Below, one piece after another: positions 1 through 7,568 of a stretch of DNA of 64,000 bases. Position numbers and translations under genes: made by a program. The first letter of the stretch is position 1, and each line of letters begins with the position of its first letter. The notes under the pieces are model-generated. The model saw only the letters and a list, made by a program, of their open reading frames with translations, did no database searches and was not told the origin of the DNA. Location of the stretch: positions 5,863,739 to 5,927,738 of the forward strand of contig OX638377.1 in NCBI GenBank assembly GCA_951813615.1, given 5' to 3'. This stretch comes from an uncultured Latescibacterota bacterium. GTDB lineage: Bacteria > Latescibacterota > UBA2968 > UBA8231.

Positions 1-1880
1 TGGTCGGTGCGGATGCGATTGGGCAAGTGGATCAGAAAGCCATTGGCGGTGGTGTCCATCTGCACGTCGAGGTCGGTGCCATTACGCGAAACGCTCATAA
101 AATTCACCGGTGCGACCGACTCGACGGCGAGGCGGTCGAAGCCGCTGGTGTTTTCGGGTTTTAAGTAATAGGTGAATTCGGTCAGTATGCCCGGTTCGAC
201 CTGCTGGGGAAAGATCTCGCCGAGTACGCGGGCGGCCAGCGGCTCGGTGAAGTTGGCGGCGAGGAAGTCGAGGGTAGCAGCGCGGTCGGGCGAGTCGGAG
301 ACCATGCGGACGTCGATTTCCATGTAGCGGCGCGGCGAGGGCGAGAGAAAGTCCTCGCCGGAGAAGCTGTAGATCCGGCTCCAGACGCTCCAATCGCCGC
401 CGGCGACGCGGGAGGTGTCGATGGGGCCTTTGAAGCTGGGGATTAGCTTGTTGTACTTCCTCTCGGTGACTTCCTTGCCGTTCTTGTCGTGGTAGGTCAA
501 GATCTCGGTGACGTCGTTGCCGGTGCGGGTGCGGATTTCGATGAGAGTGCCCGGCGGTTGTTCGCCGCTCCATTCTATCGAGTTGAGATTCTTGCCCTCG
601 CCCAGGTCGATCAGCGGCGATTGGAAACCGACGTCTTGGGGGAAGCCCTGGCCGAAGATCTGGATCTCGTCGGTGGCTCCGCCGGCGCTGCAGCCGGGCA
701 CTCTGAAGCTGCCGCCCCTCACGCCTAGGCTCTGGAAGGAGAAGCAGCTAGTGTCCCAGAATTTCCAGAAGATGCGCATGTAGCGGGTAGGCTGCAGGTC
801 GAAATGGTGGTCTACCAGCCCTTTGGACCGCTGGTGGACGGGCGCTTCGCCCGAGAAGTGCTTGGTCCACAGGCGCGAGCCGTCGGGTGAGAGCGAGCCA
901 TCGGAGGTCATCAACTCGTAGAAGCGAAAGCCCCAGCGCCGCCGGGAGACAATGTGTCTGCTGGTGATGGCGCCGCCAAAAAACGACTTCTCAACTACGC
1001 CGCCGATGACCCGGATCTGGTCGACCCAGTAGACAGCGCCCAGGTCGAGGACCATGTGCGAGAGAATATCATTGAGGCCTCGCCCGGCGCTGCCGGCTCT
1101 CCAGCCTAAGTAGAGGTCGCCATCGAAAAGGGCTCTGGCCTTGCCGAGGGGTTGCTGGTCAATCTGGGCGAGGTTGGTATTGATGTCGACGGCACCTCCC
1201 CGTTCCAGCAGACCGAGAGCGATATTGTCGCCGATGGTTTCGACTTCGACCTCGACTAGGCGGGCGTCGGGCACCATCAGCAAGAGCTCGAAGCGGATAA
1301 ACTGCAGCGGCTCGGCGTCGATTTCCGCTATTTCGTAGGTCACCCGGTGGCGGGTGTTTTCCTTGAAGCGCTCCTTGGTGCGGTAGACGAGCGAGCCCTC
1401 GATGGGGGCGGCGATAAAATCGGTTTCGGGTTCGCCGGTCGAAATCAGCAGATCGAAGAGTTCGAAGGGCGGGGCCTCCGCGTCGAAGACCAAGGTCACG
1501 CTGTGGGCCGAGACGGCGCGGCCGAGATTGACTTCGAGAAACCAATTCTCGGCTTCGGCTTCCGGGGCGGGTGCCCAGCCGGTCGCCGGGTCGCCATCGA
1601 TGGCGAAGCGGGCCAGGTTGAGGTTGGAGCCGGCGTTGCGGATGCCGCCGTCGAAGGCGTCCGAGTCGCGCACGGCGTCGGTCAGTCTTTCGATACGGGT
1701 GGGCTGGATCACGCCCAGCGCCGTCAGGTCCACTGCGCCCAGGGGCAACTCCCACTGCCGCCAGTCGCGCGCCGAGTCGTAGCGCAACTGCTCGGCCGAC
1801 AGGGTGGACCCGCACCAGAGCGCCAGAGCGATGGTCGGGGCAAGTGCGGTGTAACGGATCGAGTTGAGGTGCTGTTTCAT
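1..1880 (-). CDS. Exported protein with discoidin-like domains, 3'-truncated by window edge
   Basis: The reverse strand is open from an ATG at 1880 to position 1, giving at least 626 residues; the C-terminus lies outside the window. Residues 1 to about 29 are a signal peptide (basic start, hydrophobic core, ending STLSA). Two stretches look like F5/8 type C (discoidin) carbohydrate-binding folds: one around IDGDPATGWAP followed by WFLEVNLG, the other around LFDGDLYLGWRAG followed by MVLDLGAVYWVDQIRV. Later parts look like beta-sandwich material. This suggests a secreted or surface protein binding glycans. Many out-of-frame ORFs overlap it on both strands; this frame is preferred for its signal peptide and coherent beta-rich composition. 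I cannot name a specific family. Confidence 0.8.
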   Translation of the reverse strand, partial: MKQHLNSIRYTALAPTIALALWCGSTLSAEQLRYDSARDWRQWELPLGAVDLTALGVIQPTRIERLTDAVRDSDAFDGGIRNAGSNLNLARFAIDGDPATGWAPAPEAEAENWFLEVNLGRAVSAHSVTLVFDAEAPPFELFDLLISTGEPETDFIAAPIEGSLVYRTKERFKENTRHRVTYEIAEIDAEPLQFIRFELLLMVPDARLVEVEVETIGDNIALGLLERGGAVDINTNLAQIDQQPLGKARALFDGDLYLGWRAGSAGRGLNDILSHMVLDLGAVYWVDQIRVIGGVVEKSFFGGAITSRHIVSRRRWGFRFYELMTSDGSLSPDGSRLWTKHFSGEAPVHQRSKGLVDHHFDLQPTRYMRIFWKFWDTSCFSFQSLGVRGGSFRVPGCSAGGATDEIQIFGQGFPQDVGFQSPLIDLGEGKNLNSIEWSGEQPPGTLIEIRTRTGNDVTEILTYHDKNGKEVTERKYNKLIPSFKGPIDTSRVAGGDWSVWSRIYSFSGEDFLSPSPRRYMEIDVRMVSDSPDRAATLDFLAANFTEPLAARVLGEIFPQQVEPGILTEFTYYLKPENTSGFDRLAVESVAPVNFMSVSRNGTDLDVQMDTTANGFLIHLPNRIRTD

Positions 1881-1909
1881 TGAAAGCCTCTCGAACTCTA
1901 CGTCGCCAA

Positions 1910-2098
1910 TTAGAGATAGAAAATACTATGATATAAAGAGTCTCTTAGGGATGACACAACAAGAACCTCATATTCATCGGCCATCTTGAGGAAGATCAGA
2001 TAGGTGAGCTGCTCTAGGTAGCCGCCATAGCTCACCCCGTCATCGCGTAGGGTGGTGCAGAAGCTCCAGACTTTGGAGACGATGGGGGCGGTGTTCAT
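1910..2098 (-). pseudogene. hsdM: Type I restriction methyltransferase HsdM, N-terminal fragment
   Basis: The first 43 or so residues match the conserved HsdM N-terminus (starts MNTAPIVSKVWSFCTTLRDD, then GYLEQLTYLIFLKMADEY). After MADEYE the reading changes to unrelated residues and stops at 62 residues, whereas HsdM is normally about 450-500. The methyltransferase fold and the NPPF motif are absent, so it cannot be active. The ATG overlaps the stop of the upstream fragment by four bases (ATGA), preserving the original operon coupling. This is the residue of a lost type I restriction-modification locus; its 3' part was deleted up to the exported-protein gene. Confidence 0.85.
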
Positions 2099-2643
2099 CT
2101 GGGGGCATTCTTTCGTTTAATTTGTTCAGCGAGCGCCTCGCCTTGAGCGGTTCGGCGGTACTGCTGCTTTCGACTTTTCGGTTTGTCCGGGAGGGTCATT
2201 TCGATCAGACCGGCCTTGAGGGCGGGCTCAAGGTATGCAGAGCTAAAGTGGCTGCGATCCTGCAACTTCATTGCCTCCTGCAATTGGGAGCGGCTCATTT
2301 CTCCCGTGAGGAGCACGATCAGGCGTTCAACATGTTCTGTATCATGTAGGGTATCATGTAGGCTGTCATGTAGGGTATCTTGACCGTTCTTCTTATTTAT
2401 CAATGACTTATCTTGTACGGTATCATGGTCGGTATCTTGTTCGATCGCGGCGAGTAATGCCCGTTCATGCACTGGCAATCGCACCAGAAACCAAGTCCGA
2501 TCCTCGCCGCTTTCGAAGATGGGTTCGGGTGAGCCGTTCTGCCGCATGGCCCGGAAAATCGGTAGTGTATCCGTTTGACTTTCAGCGGCCGAGATCGCCG
2601 CTACCAGCGGTCTGCCGCCTTTCAAAAGTGGATCAGTACCCAT
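2095..2643 (-). pseudogene. C-terminal fragment of AlbA_2/HATPase-type ATP-binding regulator
   Basis: From the ATG at 2643 the product resembles the C-terminal end of ATP-binding AlbA_2/HATPase_c_4 regulators that often sit in restriction operons: an end-of-ATPase motif (IFRAMRQNGSPEPIFESG, then TWFLVRLPVHE) and a winged-helix tail (FSSAYLEPALKAGLIEMTLP). The AlbA_2 and most of the ATPase domain are missing, so it is a 5' truncation. Between the two parts is a low-complexity linker built from repeated H-D-T and L-H-D units, seen as short DNA repeats around 2338-2440. The stop overlaps the hsdM fragment start (ATGA). Its upstream end overlaps the 3' end of the neighbouring exported-protein gene, so the start is uncertain. 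Confidence 0.6.
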
Positions 2644-3197
2644 AGCCGCGGCTTCTGCATGCGGAGCCTGTAATAATCCACGTCCCACACTACAAAACCA
2701 CCGGGCAGGTAGGGAGCATCTACACGGGACTCTTCGTACCCCTCGTACACCACGCCCTGCCTGAGCGAGACGGCCAACTTCTCCCAAGGTCTCCAGAGGA
2801 TGCCCCAGCCACCCTCAAAGCCGGTTCCCCCTCCATTGGTCGAAGCCTCCGCCTGGGCTTGGTAGCTGATGTGATTGATTCTCAGATACCCGAATTGAAA
2901 CATCGGCCCTTTGGTGAAGGTGCGTTGAACCGCCAGCGATACGCGGAAGTGGAACGATTCGATGTGCTCGCGCCCTGGGTAGGGTTCTGACCATTCAAAG
3001 ACACGGTCCTTAGACCATTCAAACCGATCCAGCTCTAAGCCCGCCATCGTCTTGGGACGAACCAGCCACAGGCTTAGTCCTCGCTCAAGGGGTGCAAGAC
3101 CGATGGCGGCCCGGGTCCGGGCCGCCATCGGCTCTTCGCCTGCATGAGCGGTGCTAACAAGAAACGCCAGCACTAAGACAACGAAAAGCACCGTCAT
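2622..3197 (-). CDS. Small exported protein, possibly outer-membrane
   Basis: 191 residues beginning with a clear signal peptide (MTVLFVVLVLAFLVSTAHAG). The mature part is rich in aromatic residues in alternating pattern (FHFRVSLAVQR, FQFGYLRINH) and ends in phenylalanine, as outer-membrane beta-barrel proteins often do; six to eight strands would fit the length. I do not recognise a named family. It overlaps the ATPase fragment at its 3' end and the decayed hicA at its 5' end, so it lies in a region of repeated deletion and insertion. Confidence 0.6.
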   Translation of the reverse strand: MTVLFVVLVLAFLVSTAHAGEEPMAARTRAAIGLAPLERGLSLWLVRPKTMAGLELDRFEWSKDRVFEWSEPYPGREHIESFHFRVSLAVQRTFTKGPMFQFGYLRINHISYQAQAEASTNGGGTGFEGGWGILWRPWEKLAVSLRQGVVYEGYEESRVDAPYLPGGFVVWDVDYYRLRMQKPRLWVLIHF

Positions 3198-3453
3198 AGA
3201 AATTCTTCCTAGGTGGGGTTAGATCAGACCCCGCGCCGCACGGGACCACGAAAAGTGGGGCTGGCTTACGCCTCCCTTTGGCCATCTCGTTGCCTTGAAT
3301 AAGAATCATTGTATCTATCTGGTCAGTGTCGGGGTGTGTTCTGGTCATCACTATATGACTTCCCTTTTGTCGCTTAAAAATAAATCCTAATCGTTGAAGG
3401 GCGTTTTGGGCTTTCTGCGACGAGATGCCAGAGGGAATTTTAGGATTAGGCAA
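3154..3453 (-). pseudogene. hicA: HicA-like toxin, C-terminally truncated
   Basis: A TTG start at 3453 overlaps the end of the duplicated hicB tail, the usual hicB-hicA coupling. Residues 1 to about 57 match HicA mRNA interferases: SSQKAQNALQRLGFIFKRQ followed by the catalytic-loop G-S-H-I-V and the IQGNEMAKG segment that normally leads into the last helix. After AKG the sequence diverges (RRKPAPLFVV) and runs into unrelated DNA, so the final helix is lost. The catalytic histidine (KGSHIV) is still present. Compare the second degenerate copy at 59022-59254. Confidence 0.65.
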
Positions 3454-3543
3454 GGTGCAGTTCCCTCTGATGATGGCTTTCTGTAACTTCTTCTAGGATT
3501 AGGCAAGGTGTAACTCTCTCTGATGGCTTTCTGTAACTTCTTC
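3440..3543 (-). repeat. Tandem duplication of the hicB 3' end
   Basis: Two adjacent copies of about 53 and 50 bp (3440-3493 and 3494-3543) each encode the HicB tail E-E-V-T-E-S-H(-H)-Q-R-E-L-H-L-A followed by a stop. The copy nearer hicB terminates the antitoxin; the second is untranslated from hicB but carries the TTG start of hicA. Differences between copies are few, including one extra CAT codon. Confidence 0.85.
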
Positions 3544-3702
3544 TAGGTAGAGAGATACGGCTTCTTTGAGATTGTTAAAAGCCTCTTCCTCATTCTTGCC
3601 TTGGCTGGCTATTCCGATCTGAGGACAATGAGATACGTAGAGTCCTTTTTTCTCTTTATAGATTTCAGCCGTTAGGATTGTTCCTTGTTGCGGCACAAGC
3701 AA
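3499..3702 (-). CDS. hicB: HicB-like antitoxin
   Basis: 67 residues in the HicB partial RNase H-like fold (UPF0150): YVSHCPQIGIASQGKNEEEA followed by NNLKEAVSLYLEE. It lacks a C-terminal DNA-binding extension, so it is the short antitoxin type. The partner hicA just downstream is truncated. Its closest relative in the window is the hicB at 58823-59029, with the same ...EEVT-S-H...LHLA ending. It may be a leftover antitoxin without an active toxin. Confidence 0.75.
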   Translation of the reverse strand: MLVPQQGTILTAEIYKEKKGLYVSHCPQIGIASQGKNEEEAFNNLKEAVSLYLEEVTESHQRELHLA

Positions 3703-3717
3703 TCCCTTTCAAGACAA

Positions 3718-3750
3718 ACGTCTCCCCGGAGAATCACCCCGGAGAGACGT
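3718..3750 (-). terminator. Probable terminator of tmRNA
   Basis: Inverted repeat ACGTCTC-C-CCGG / CCGG-A-GAGACGT (11 pairs, one mismatch, 9-nt loop) starting 17 bases beyond the tmRNA CCA end, followed on the reverse strand by a weakly T-rich stretch (GTTTGTCTTG). It is convincing as a hairpin, less so as a strong terminator. Confidence 0.55.
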
Positions 3751-3766
3751 GTTGTGTCTGGAAGAA

Positions 3767-4125
3767 TGGTGGAGGCGGCGGGAATCGAACCCGCGTCCGA
3801 GACCGGTTCTACCTAAATATACTACGTGCGTAGTCGGCCTTAGTTATCTCGCCTGTTGCGCTGCCGGCCAACGGGCCTCGCAACAAGCCAGCCCGAAAAA
3901 TCTCGCCCCATTCCCTCGGGCGAAGGTTTGAGACCAGCCTGCTAAGAGATGTCATTGGGGCCTGCCGCGCAGGCTCAACAGACCCCAATGGGCTACGCTA
4001 AATTTAGGCAGCCAGAGCGTACGTGTTAGTTTCGTCGCTTAATTGTTTCCCGAGGATTTACGAGGTGTCGGGACCTCGGCACGCAATTTGGGCTTCTCCG
4101 ACCCCGTCGAAGCCAAGTCGCCCCC
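3767..4125 (-). ncRNA. ssrA: tmRNA (ssrA)
   Basis: Transfer-messenger RNA for rescue of stalled ribosomes, 359 nt. The 5' end GGGGGCG pairs with CGCCTCC seven bases before the A-CCA 3' end (one G-U pair). The 3' side has a T-arm with GGGTTCGATTCCC and the 5' side has the typical tmRNA start GGGGGCGACTTGGCTTCGAC. The tag reading frame ends D-E-T-N-T-Y-A-L-A-A then TAA (4004-4036), the usual ALAA degron. The codon before GAC is AGC rather than the common GCN resume codon. A matching promoter lies just upstream and a hairpin just downstream. Confidence 0.97.
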
Positions 4126-4132
4126 TTGGAGC

Positions 4133-4162
4133 ATAATAACCGAAAATCGCGCACAATGTCAA
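4133..4162 (-). promoter_or_regulatory. Sigma-70 promoter of ssrA
   Basis: On the reverse strand TTGACA (4157-4162), an 18-nt spacer and TATTAT (4133-4138) stand 7 nt before the tmRNA 5' end at 4125. Position and consensus match make this the expected strong ssrA promoter. It lies immediately after the stop codon of the beta-helix gene. Confidence 0.85.
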
Positions 4163-4165
4163 CGC

Positions 4166-6454
4166 TCAGGTTACCTCATGCTGTGGGTCAGGGATGACTA
4201 GCTCCGACGGCTGCAAGCGGCTGTCCGGGGAGTAGATCCGCACGATTTGGCCGCCGGACGCGTCGGCCTCCCCTTCCCCCTGCGCACGGATGGTCAGGTC
4301 GCGGGATAGGACTTCGCCGGGAGCCAGTGCGTAATCGAAGCGCTCACTGTCGGCCGAGGTGCTCGTCTCCACCACGACCGTGCCCCGGGCTGGGTCGGTG
4401 CCGTCGTTGCGCAATCGCAAGCGCAGTTCTGTCGGCTCGCCGTTCCCTCGCGGTGGCTTCAGTTCTAGGGCGGTGCGCACGCGCGGTGGCACGGTGGCGC
4501 GGGTATCGTCCTGGATCAGGCCGATCTCGTCGAGCGGAATCACGCCACATCCCAAGTGCCGCACCGGCGACCTCGGGCCGAGGGTCAGCACCCCGAAGGC
4601 CTCGTCCGTGAATCCCGGATCGATGTCGACTAGGTTGTCTTTCTCGGTAATGCCGTTGTCCGCCCCGGTCGGCCAAGGCTCGCCGATCCAAGGGGAGTGC
4701 CAACAGATGTTGCGCTCGACTCGGTTGCGCTCCGGCGGCACACCTTTCCCCACCGCATAATGCGGGTCAACCCCCGCGATCTCGGGATAGCGCTCGCTGT
4801 AGGGGGGCTCGTCGTAGCGCATCGCTTCGAGACTTTCCCGCAGTCCCTTGATGTTGTTCTGCCAGACCGGATTGGTGTCTATCCCTCGGGCGTCAGCGCC
4901 GATGGCGAGAACACACTCCACGAAGACGTTCTGCTCGACGACGAAGTCGCGGCCGCCGCCCAGCACGACGGCTGTCTGGCAGCGCCAGAGGGTGTTCTCT
5001 GCAATGTGGGTGCCGCTGACGCAGTCATCCATGTAGATGGCCATGGTGCCCATGCCGACGCCGCCCATGTGGTGGATGAAGTTGCGGCGGATGACGTTGC
5101 CTCGGTAGGTGAAGTCGCGGCCGGTGTAGATGGCCCCGGCGTCCCCGGTCTCCAGGCAGACCCGGTAGATCTCGTTGTTCTCGATCAGGAAATCGTTGCC
5201 CCAAAAAAGGATGGCATTGTGCGGCGCGTCGTGGATCAGGTTGTGGGCGAGGCGCATGCCGACCCCGTCGGCCCCGATACCGGCGACATAGCAGCGACTC
5301 CAGCGCGCAAAGTGGTGGATGTGGTTGTTGACGACGGCATGGTTGCAGGGGGTCAGGCTGGGACGGTCGCCGGCGCTGACGCTGATCCCGCCGTCGCCGC
5401 AGCCATAGATGTCGCATCCGGCCACGGTGTGGTTGGTGCCGCCTTGGATCCGCACGGCCCAAGTGCCGCAGTTGCGAATGGTGCAGCCGACGATGCGCAG
5501 CCCCTCGCCGCCCTCGGCCTCGATGCCGCTGCCGCGCCCCGCCTCCACGGTCAGGCCGCGGAACTCCACGTGGCTGACGTCCTGCAGCGTCAGCAGCGGC
5601 TCGCTCACCTCCGATACCACGGTCTCCGCCTCGGACAGCTCGCCCGGAGGCCAGAAGTAGAGGATGCCGCTGGTCTGGTCCACGTAGTACTCGCCGGGTT
5701 GGTCGAGCTCCTCTAGGACATTGAGGAAGTAGAACCGCTGCCCCGGGGTGAAGTGGTGGTGGCCGTGGGGCGGGGCGGTTTCCACTAGGCGATTTTCGGG
5801 ATCGAGACGGCTGACCCGCTCGTAGGAGTTGGCCCAGTCGTAGCCCCAGTACCCGTGGACCCAGATGTCGTCGGCCGGTGCCCAGCGGCTTGGTCGACCC
5901 CCATCGTAGGTGAACCCGCCGGTCAGATCCCCCGCTTCCTGGCCCCACGGGTTGGACATCGGCTTGGTGAAGCCGGTTATCTCGGCGAACTGCCCGGCAT
6001 TGGGCCACTGGGCCACAGTCATGGGCAGGTCATTGAAGAAGAGCTCCAGATGGGCCGGTCCCGTGTCGCGGCCGAACCCGCGCGAGACAAAGGCACCAAG
6101 ATCCTTCACACCTTGGGAGGCCAGATCGATCTGCACGACGTGCTCCTTTGCCCCCTCGGCCAGACGGGCCCGAGCTGCGGGATCGATCACCGGCGTCCAC
6201 GCCGCCGGGTCGAGCTGTCGGCCGCCCAAGAGGCGCACCGTCTCGCCCTCAGCAGCGCAATACGCGATGGGTGCTGCGGCCGTGCCCGAGTCCTCCGGGC
6301 CGAAGCGCACGCCGCGCGCCAGCGCGTGAACTCCGCTGCGGACCCGGACCTCCAGGCCGCCGACGGGTAGGCCGGAGGTCGCTTTCAGTTCTCGGACCGC
6401 ATCGCGGGCGTCTTTGAGCGTGGCGAAGGGCTGGCCGTCATTGAGCTCTGTCAT
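4166..6454 (-). CDS. Right-handed parallel beta-helix protein
   Basis: 762 residues from the ATG at 6454, chosen because AGGAGAG lies just upstream and the frame extension beyond it is not conserved-looking. The N-terminus has the short 'FATLKDARDAVRELK' module common in front of pectate-lyase-like helices. The central part (about residues 300-560) is a run of beta-helix coils with N-turns (IVGCTIRNCGTWAVRIQGG, HTVAGCDIYGCGDGGISV, NNHIHHF, IENNEIYRV, ENTLWRCQTAVVLGG). The C-terminal 100 residues look like a CARDB-type beta-sandwich (LRLRLRNDGTDPARGTVVV). There is no signal peptide with this start. A polysaccharide-active or glycan-binding role is inferred from the fold. It follows the dehydrogenase gene by 17 bases and is probably co-transcribed with it. 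Confidence 0.9.
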   Translation of the reverse strand: MTELNDGQPFATLKDARDAVRELKATSGLPVGGLEVRVRSGVHALARGVRFGPEDSGTAAAPIAYCAAEGETVRLLGGRQLDPAAWTPVIDPAARARLAEGAKEHVVQIDLASQGVKDLGAFVSRGFGRDTGPAHLELFFNDLPMTVAQWPNAGQFAEITGFTKPMSNPWGQEAGDLTGGFTYDGGRPSRWAPADDIWVHGYWGYDWANSYERVSRLDPENRLVETAPPHGHHHFTPGQRFYFLNVLEELDQPGEYYVDQTSGILYFWPPGELSEAETVVSEVSEPLLTLQDVSHVEFRGLTVEAGRGSGIEAEGGEGLRIVGCTIRNCGTWAVRIQGGTNHTVAGCDIYGCGDGGISVSAGDRPSLTPCNHAVVNNHIHHFARWSRCYVAGIGADGVGMRLAHNLIHDAPHNAILFWGNDFLIENNEIYRVCLETGDAGAIYTGRDFTYRGNVIRRNFIHHMGGVGMGTMAIYMDDCVSGTHIAENTLWRCQTAVVLGGGRDFVVEQNVFVECVLAIGADARGIDTNPVWQNNIKGLRESLEAMRYDEPPYSERYPEIAGVDPHYAVGKGVPPERNRVERNICWHSPWIGEPWPTGADNGITEKDNLVDIDPGFTDEAFGVLTLGPRSPVRHLGCGVIPLDEIGLIQDDTRATVPPRVRTALELKPPRGNGEPTELRLRLRNDGTDPARGTVVVETSTSADSERFDYALAPGEVLSRDLTIRAQGEGEADASGGQIVRIYSPDSRLQPSELVIPDPQHEVT

Positions 6455-6471
6455 GTCACTCTCCTCAACGC

Positions 6472-7428
6472 TCAGTTTACTACGTTGATCGGCGCGCCAT
6501 CCAGAAAGGCCCGCACGTTTTCTGCCGTCATCTGCATCAGTCGCTTGCGCGCCTCTAGCGTGGCCCAAGCCATGTGCGGCGTGATGAGTAGATTCGGTGC
6601 CTGCAAGAGCGGGTTGCCGCTGGCAATCGGCTCGGCGGAAGCCACGTCCGTTGCCGCGGCCCGCGGCTTGTCGGCGCGCAGGGCTTGCAAAAGGGCTTGT
6701 TCATCGACGAGTGCTCCGCGCGACGTGTTGATGAAGAGCGCCCCTTCCTTCATGGTCGCCAGCAACTCGGCGTTGACAAAGCCGGTGTTGTCCGGCGTCT
6801 GCGGGCAGTGCAAGCTGACCACGTCGGCCCCGGCGAAAATCTCCGCCGTGCTCTTGAGGGCAAACGGCGCGTATCCCGGCGGGTCCTTGGGCGACGGCGC
6901 ATAAGCCCAGACTTCCATGCCAAAAGCGTGGGCCAGCTCACCGACGCGCTGGCCGATGCGCCCAAAGCCCACGAGGCCGATAATTTTCCCGGCCAGTTCC
7001 GTCAGCGGCGTCTCCCAGAAACACCAATAGCCCGATTCAGCCCAGCCGCCGCGATGGACCGCGGCGTCGTGGCGACCGACGTGGTGGCACAGTTCCAGTA
7101 GCAGGGCCATGGTGTACTGGGCGACCGAATCGGTGCCGTACACTGGGATGTTTGACACCGGGATGGCGCGGGCGCGGGCAGCTTCCACATCGACGACGTT
7201 GTATCCTGTGGCCGTAACCGACACGAAACGCAGGTTGGGCAGTTGGGCAAACGTCTCGGCCGTCAGAGGCACCTTGTTGGTCAAAATCACGTCGGCGTCC
7301 TCGGCCCGCTCTAAGATCAGGTCGTCAGGTGTTTTGTCGTACACCGCAAACTCGCCCAGCGCCGAGACTGGATCCCAGGGGTTGTCGCCGGGGTTTAGGG
7401 TGTGTCCGTCTAGTACTGTGATTTTCAT
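6472..7428 (-). CDS. D-2-hydroxyacid dehydrogenase (glycerate dehydrogenase-like)
   Basis: 318 residues, full length for NAD(P)-dependent D-2-hydroxyacid dehydrogenases. The nucleotide-binding loop is GFGRIGQRVG (154-163). The catalytic triad is visible as R237 in NTSRGALVD, E266 in DVASAEPI and H285 in ITPHMAWAT. The N-terminal catalytic half has the TATGYNVVDVEAARARAIPV substrate-loop pattern typical of hydroxypyruvate reductase / glycerate dehydrogenase. Exact substrate is not decidable. It is the first gene of a short operon with the beta-helix protein; the TnpB element inserted upstream of it separates it from ilvD. Confidence 0.92.
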   Translation of the reverse strand: MKITVLDGHTLNPGDNPWDPVSALGEFAVYDKTPDDLILERAEDADVILTNKVPLTAETFAQLPNLRFVSVTATGYNVVDVEAARARAIPVSNIPVYGTDSVAQYTMALLLELCHHVGRHDAAVHRGGWAESGYWCFWETPLTELAGKIIGLVGFGRIGQRVGELAHAFGMEVWAYAPSPKDPPGYAPFALKSTAEIFAGADVVSLHCPQTPDNTGFVNAELLATMKEGALFINTSRGALVDEQALLQALRADKPRAAATDVASAEPIASGNPLLQAPNLLITPHMAWATLEARKRLMQMTAENVRAFLDGAPINVVN

Positions 7429-7474
7429 GGAGTTCCTTTTGTGTGAAAGCTAAGTACACGCCAGTAGAGGTGGT

Positions 7475-7524
7475 CTGAGATGCTGAGCAAAGCGAAGCGG
7501 AGTCGAAGTATCGCATGCCTCGAT
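7475..7524. repeat. REP-like GC-rich repeat fragment
   Basis: The stretch contains GAGCAAAGCGAAGCGGAG followed by TCGAAGTATCGC, the type of short dispersed repeat seen between genes of many environmental bacterial genomes. Only one copy is in this window, so the call rests on resemblance alone. The remainder of 7429-7568 shows no gene. Confidence 0.3.
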
Positions 7525-7568
7525 GTCCATGTATAACGTTACTGTCGTGTACTAAGGTGTGAAAGTTA

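Noticed and set aside
4697..5716. 339-residue plus-strand ORF opposite the beta-helix gene
   Set aside because: Composition (Ala/Asp/Val-rich without motifs) is that of an antisense shadow of a GC-rich gene; the minus-strand frame has clear beta-helix motifs and an RBS.
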